The translations under genes were made by a program, and so were the position numbers. From Oscillospiraceae bacterium (GTDB lineage: Bacteria; Bacillota; Clostridia; Oscillospirales; Acutalibacteraceae): 62,914 bases of DNA. The stretch covers positions 1 through 62,914 of the forward strand of contig SVOH01000012.1 of assembly GCA_015066515.1 (NCBI GenBank). Direction: 5' to 3'. Position 1 is the stretch's first letter, and every line of letters begins with the position of its first letter. Below the pieces are notes generated by a model. The model had not been told where the DNA came from, searched no databases, and saw nothing but the letters and a program-made list of their open reading frames with translations. Below are positions 61,357 to 62,914 of the stretch, piece by piece.

Positions 61357-61971
61357 TTACTCCTTTACCGTTTCTAATCCCAAAGCCAGTCTGGCAGTAT
61401 TACGATCCTTTAAACTGGCTTTATCATATGCACGTGCAACCTCGGTTGCCCAAGCGGATAATTCGGGGATTTCGCATGAATCGTCGCCTGCCCACACTTC
61501 AAGAGGAACACCGGTTGCTTTTGTTAGTTTCAAGGCAATGTACAGAGGGGCGTACTTCATTCTGCGAGTAATGATTGATCGTAACTCTCTGTCAGTAAGC
61601 CCTGTTAATTTAACAAGGTCATCAAGCATTAGTTTCTTTAAATCGTAAGTGAGCTCAATAAAAATTTTGTAAAAAGGTTTTCCTTTTAAAGATTCGAAGA
61701 AAACTTCATTCATCTCTGTTCCGCAAACCAAATGCTCTACAGAAACATTAAGCTTTCTCGCGTATTTAACAACTTGGTCGATTTTTGGTGTGCGCTGATC
61801 AAGTTCATAACGGCTTAGGATCTGCTTTGAAGTTCCTAATTTTTTTGCAAATTCATCCTGTGTCATACCCATATCTTTACGAATTTCTCTGAGTCTTTCA
61901 CCAAAGGTGGAAGACGTTTTTTGGTCTTCGGATAAACTTTCGATAATATCTTGCATTCTCTTTTCGTTCAT
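61357..61971 (-). CDS. XRE-family transcriptional repressor of the element
   Basis: The 204-residue protein has a Cro/C1 HTH at about 22-80 (LREIRKDMGMTQDEFAKKLGTSKQILSRYELDQRTP). The C-terminal region of about 120 residues is helical with no recognised peptidase dyad. It is transcribed toward the recombinase gene (4-bp gap), with a good promoter (TATAAT) and AAGGAG before ATG 61971. The arrangement of repressor, integrase and divergent small genes is typical of integrative elements and phages. It probably represses the divergent promoter at 62081-62109. Confidence 0.86.
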   Translation of the reverse strand: MNEKRMQDIIESLSEDQKTSSTFGERLREIRKDMGMTQDEFAKKLGTSKQILSRYELDQRTPKIDQVVKYARKLNVSVEHLVCGTEMNEVFFESLKGKPFYKIFIELTYDLKKLMLDDLVKLTGLTDRELRSIITRRMKYAPLYIALKLTKATGVPLEVWAGDDSCEIPELSAWATEVARAYDKASLKDRNTARLALGLETVKE

Positions 61972-62003
61972 AATAACAACTCCTTTTTGACATCTACAAG
62001 CGT

Positions 62004-62032
62004 ATTATAGCATATCAAATCAACAAAATCAA
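62004..62032 (-). promoter_or_regulatory. sigma-A promoter of the XRE repressor/recombinase unit
   Basis: On the minus strand, TTGATT (62027-62032) and TATAAT (62004-62009) are 17 bp apart. Confidence 0.75.
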
Positions 62033-62079
62033 CACCAAATTGTTAAAACGCTGAATTTTATAAAAATAATCACCATACA

Positions 62080-62125
62080 GTTGACTTATAAAAGTGGATA
62101 TGGTAGTATAATAACAGAAGTCAAC
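62080..62125 (+). promoter_or_regulatory. Divergent element promoter flanked by inverted repeat (candidate operator)
   Basis: TTGACT (62081-62086) and TAGTAT (62104-62109) are 17 bp apart; an overlapping TATAAT lies at 62107-62112. GTTGACTT (62080-62087) and AAGTCAAC (62118-62125) form an 8-bp inverted repeat around the promoter. A second pair, AATCACCA upstream and TTGGTGATT downstream, encloses it. The XRE protein is the likely binder. Confidence 0.55.
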
Positions 62126-62168
62126 CGATTGGTGATTTTTAAAATTAACTACAACATACCGGTAATGT

Positions 62169-62366
62169 TTGAGTCAGGAGGTGATAAAAACTATTCCAGT
62201 TATTCGGATCGATCCGAAATCTATTCCCAGTATGGAGAAAAAATTACTGTGTGCCACGTTCTTGGAAGCGGTTATTCGTTTTTACAAGGATCCTAACAAC
62301 GAACTTGCTTTTCAAAGGTGGTGTGCAGAGAAAGGAGAAAATGCCTATGGATCAAAAGACGGCTGA
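62169..62366 (+). CDS. Small element-encoded protein of unknown function
   Basis: About 60-65 residues, with the core KTIPVIRIDPKSIPSMEKKL followed by LCATFLEAVIRFYKDPNNELAFQRW. The composition looks like a genuine helical small protein. The start is unclear: TTG 62169 gives 65 residues, while AGGAGGTG (62176-62183) overlaps an in-frame GTG at 62181. No ATG is in frame. The end overlaps the start of the next gene by 20 bp. I recognise no named family, but its place in front of an excisionase-like gene fits mobile element modules of Clostridia. Confidence 0.55.
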   Translation: MSQEVIKTIPVIRIDPKSIPSMEKKLLCATFLEAVIRFYKDPNNELAFQRWCAEKGENAYGSKDG

Positions 62367-62574
62367 TATGCTTCGAGAGAAATATCCCAATCATATCCCG
62401 TTGGAAGTAGCGTCAAAGTATTTGGGTGTATCGTCCAGACAATTGTCCAGGCTAATTGCGGAATGCAGAGAACCTTATTCGTTGCTTGGTGGCAATATCG
62501 GTACGAGACAGAAATATGTTCGTGTTTATACTGAACGGTTGATTGCTTATCTGCGCGGCGAACCACTAGATTAA
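62347..62574 (+). CDS. Excisionase-like HTH DNA-binding protein
   Basis: From ATG 62347 (AGGAG 9 bp upstream) the protein has 75 residues; an ATG at 62341 is only 3 bp from the ribosome site. A helix-turn-helix occupies about 17-40 (IPLEVASKYLGVSSRQLSRLIAE), followed by a wing (GTRQKYVRVYTERLIAYLRGE). This is the MerR/Xis-like layout of small excisionases or element regulators. It may direct excision together with the serine recombinase. Confidence 0.72.
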   Translation: MDQKTADMLREKYPNHIPLEVASKYLGVSSRQLSRLIAECREPYSLLGGNIGTRQKYVRVYTERLIAYLRGEPLD

Positions 62575-62638
62575 CAATCAGCAATAACCTTTCGTAAGAG
62601 AGATGTTTGTCATTCGGTAAAGCAATCAATATTAAATG

Positions 62639-62686
62639 TCAGGTGATATGAACGGGCTTTATGCTAATTCATATCACCTGATTTTG
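62639..62686 (+). terminator. Intrinsic terminator or leader hairpin before the last gene
   Basis: TCAGGTGATATGAA (62639-62652) and TTCATATCACCTGA (62668-62681) form a perfect 14-bp stem with a 15-base loop, followed by TTTTG. The short T-run makes it a weak terminator. It could also act as an attenuator for the gene at 62701. Confidence 0.55.
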
Positions 62687-62700
62687 TTAGGAGGTTTTAA

Positions 62701-62914
62701 ATGAAATTACACGATAATCAGCTTCGGCTGATACGGCATCTTATCCGTTTTAACACATTGGATTATCTAAGTTGCCTTGGGGTGTTAGATACAAAAAACA
62801 CGGGTAACAGAGTTGCTTTATCCTATACTTTTCGCCCACTTACAAAGAACGATTATATTGCTAAGAACAAGAACGGCATTGTATCAGTTCTTAAAAAAGG
62901 AAGAGATATTTTTC
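62701..62914 (+). CDS. Partial gene: winged-helix-like element protein (runs off the window)
   Basis: ATG 62701 follows TAGGAGG at good spacing, and the frame is open to the last base (71 codons seen). The protein begins MKLHDNQLRLIRHLIRFNTL and continues with DYLSCLGVLDTKNTGNRVALSY, which looks like an N-terminal winged helix of a replication- or mobilisation-type protein. Without the remainder I cannot name the family. It belongs to the integrated element. Confidence 0.6.
   Translation, partial: MKLHDNQLRLIRHLIRFNTLDYLSCLGVLDTKNTGNRVALSYTFRPLTKNDYIAKNKNGIVSVLKKGRDIF

Noticed and set aside
61091-61648. Plus-strand open frame of 185 codons across the recombinase and repressor genes
   Set aside because: Antisense to both well-supported element genes, with a composition unlike real proteins of the window.

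Overview
This window looks like chromosomal DNA of a low-GC Gram-positive anaerobe in the Clostridia, most likely a fibre-degrading gut or rumen member of the Ruminococcaceae/Oscillospiraceae. The main clues are an NfnAB-type electron-bifurcating transhydrogenase, an indolepyruvate:ferredoxin oxidoreductase operon, an ECF transporter module, a lysine riboswitch in front of dapA-ddh, a type I dockerin on a very large secreted protein, and a GH2 beta-mannosidase. Promoters are classical sigma-A sites with 17-bp spacers, and most transcription units end in clear intrinsic terminators. I made the family assignments by reading motifs; no database search was run.

Layout. 1-2533 (+): the end of an unknown gene, a truncated HAD phosphatase, a DUF218 protein, an ASCH protein and gap. 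2590-9575 (-): nfnB and nfnA; glyA with an atypical P-type ATPase; tdk. 9732-12188 (+): an HTH/ADP-ribosylglycohydrolase fusion and a ribokinase-like kinase. 12223-14363 (-): ddh and dapA behind a lysine riboswitch. 14444-24418 (+): a long housekeeping operon nusB-xseA-xseB-ispA-dxs-tlyA-nadK-argR-recN-tyrS-small ORF. 24427-30250 (-): a five-gene arylacetate/aryl-pyruvate operon (AMP-forming ligase, iorA, iorB, paaK-like, ACT). It is divergent from a sodium:solute symporter (30362-31903), and the two facing promoters carry matching palindromes. 31968-34970 (-): a fused ABC exporter. 35115-39033 (+): a class A PBP and a TPR/YwqG protein. 39176-50638 (+): a second long operon ruvC-ruvA-ruvB-methyltransferase-ecfA1-ecfA2-ecfT-truA-DUF5711-cvpA-clpE-like-SDR. 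50793-56420 (+): an 1875-residue secreted repeat protein with a dockerin. 56519-59826: a beta-mannosidase with a divergent AraC regulator.

From about 59875 to the right end lies the edge of an integrated mobile element. Its boundary is a 3'-terminal fragment of a tmRNA gene (ssrA, minus strand) that still has its terminator. A large serine recombinase abuts this fragment and is split by a one-base frameshift in an A8 run. Next come an XRE repressor, a divergent promoter and small element genes that run off the window.

The most interesting items are the ssrA-targeted element with its frameshifted integrase, the paired CTTTAAAG operators over the arylacetate/symporter divergent promoters, the HTH-ADP-ribosylglycohydrolase/kinase pair, the P-type ATPase with altered catalytic motifs, and the five-repeat dockerin protein with no visible catalytic domain.
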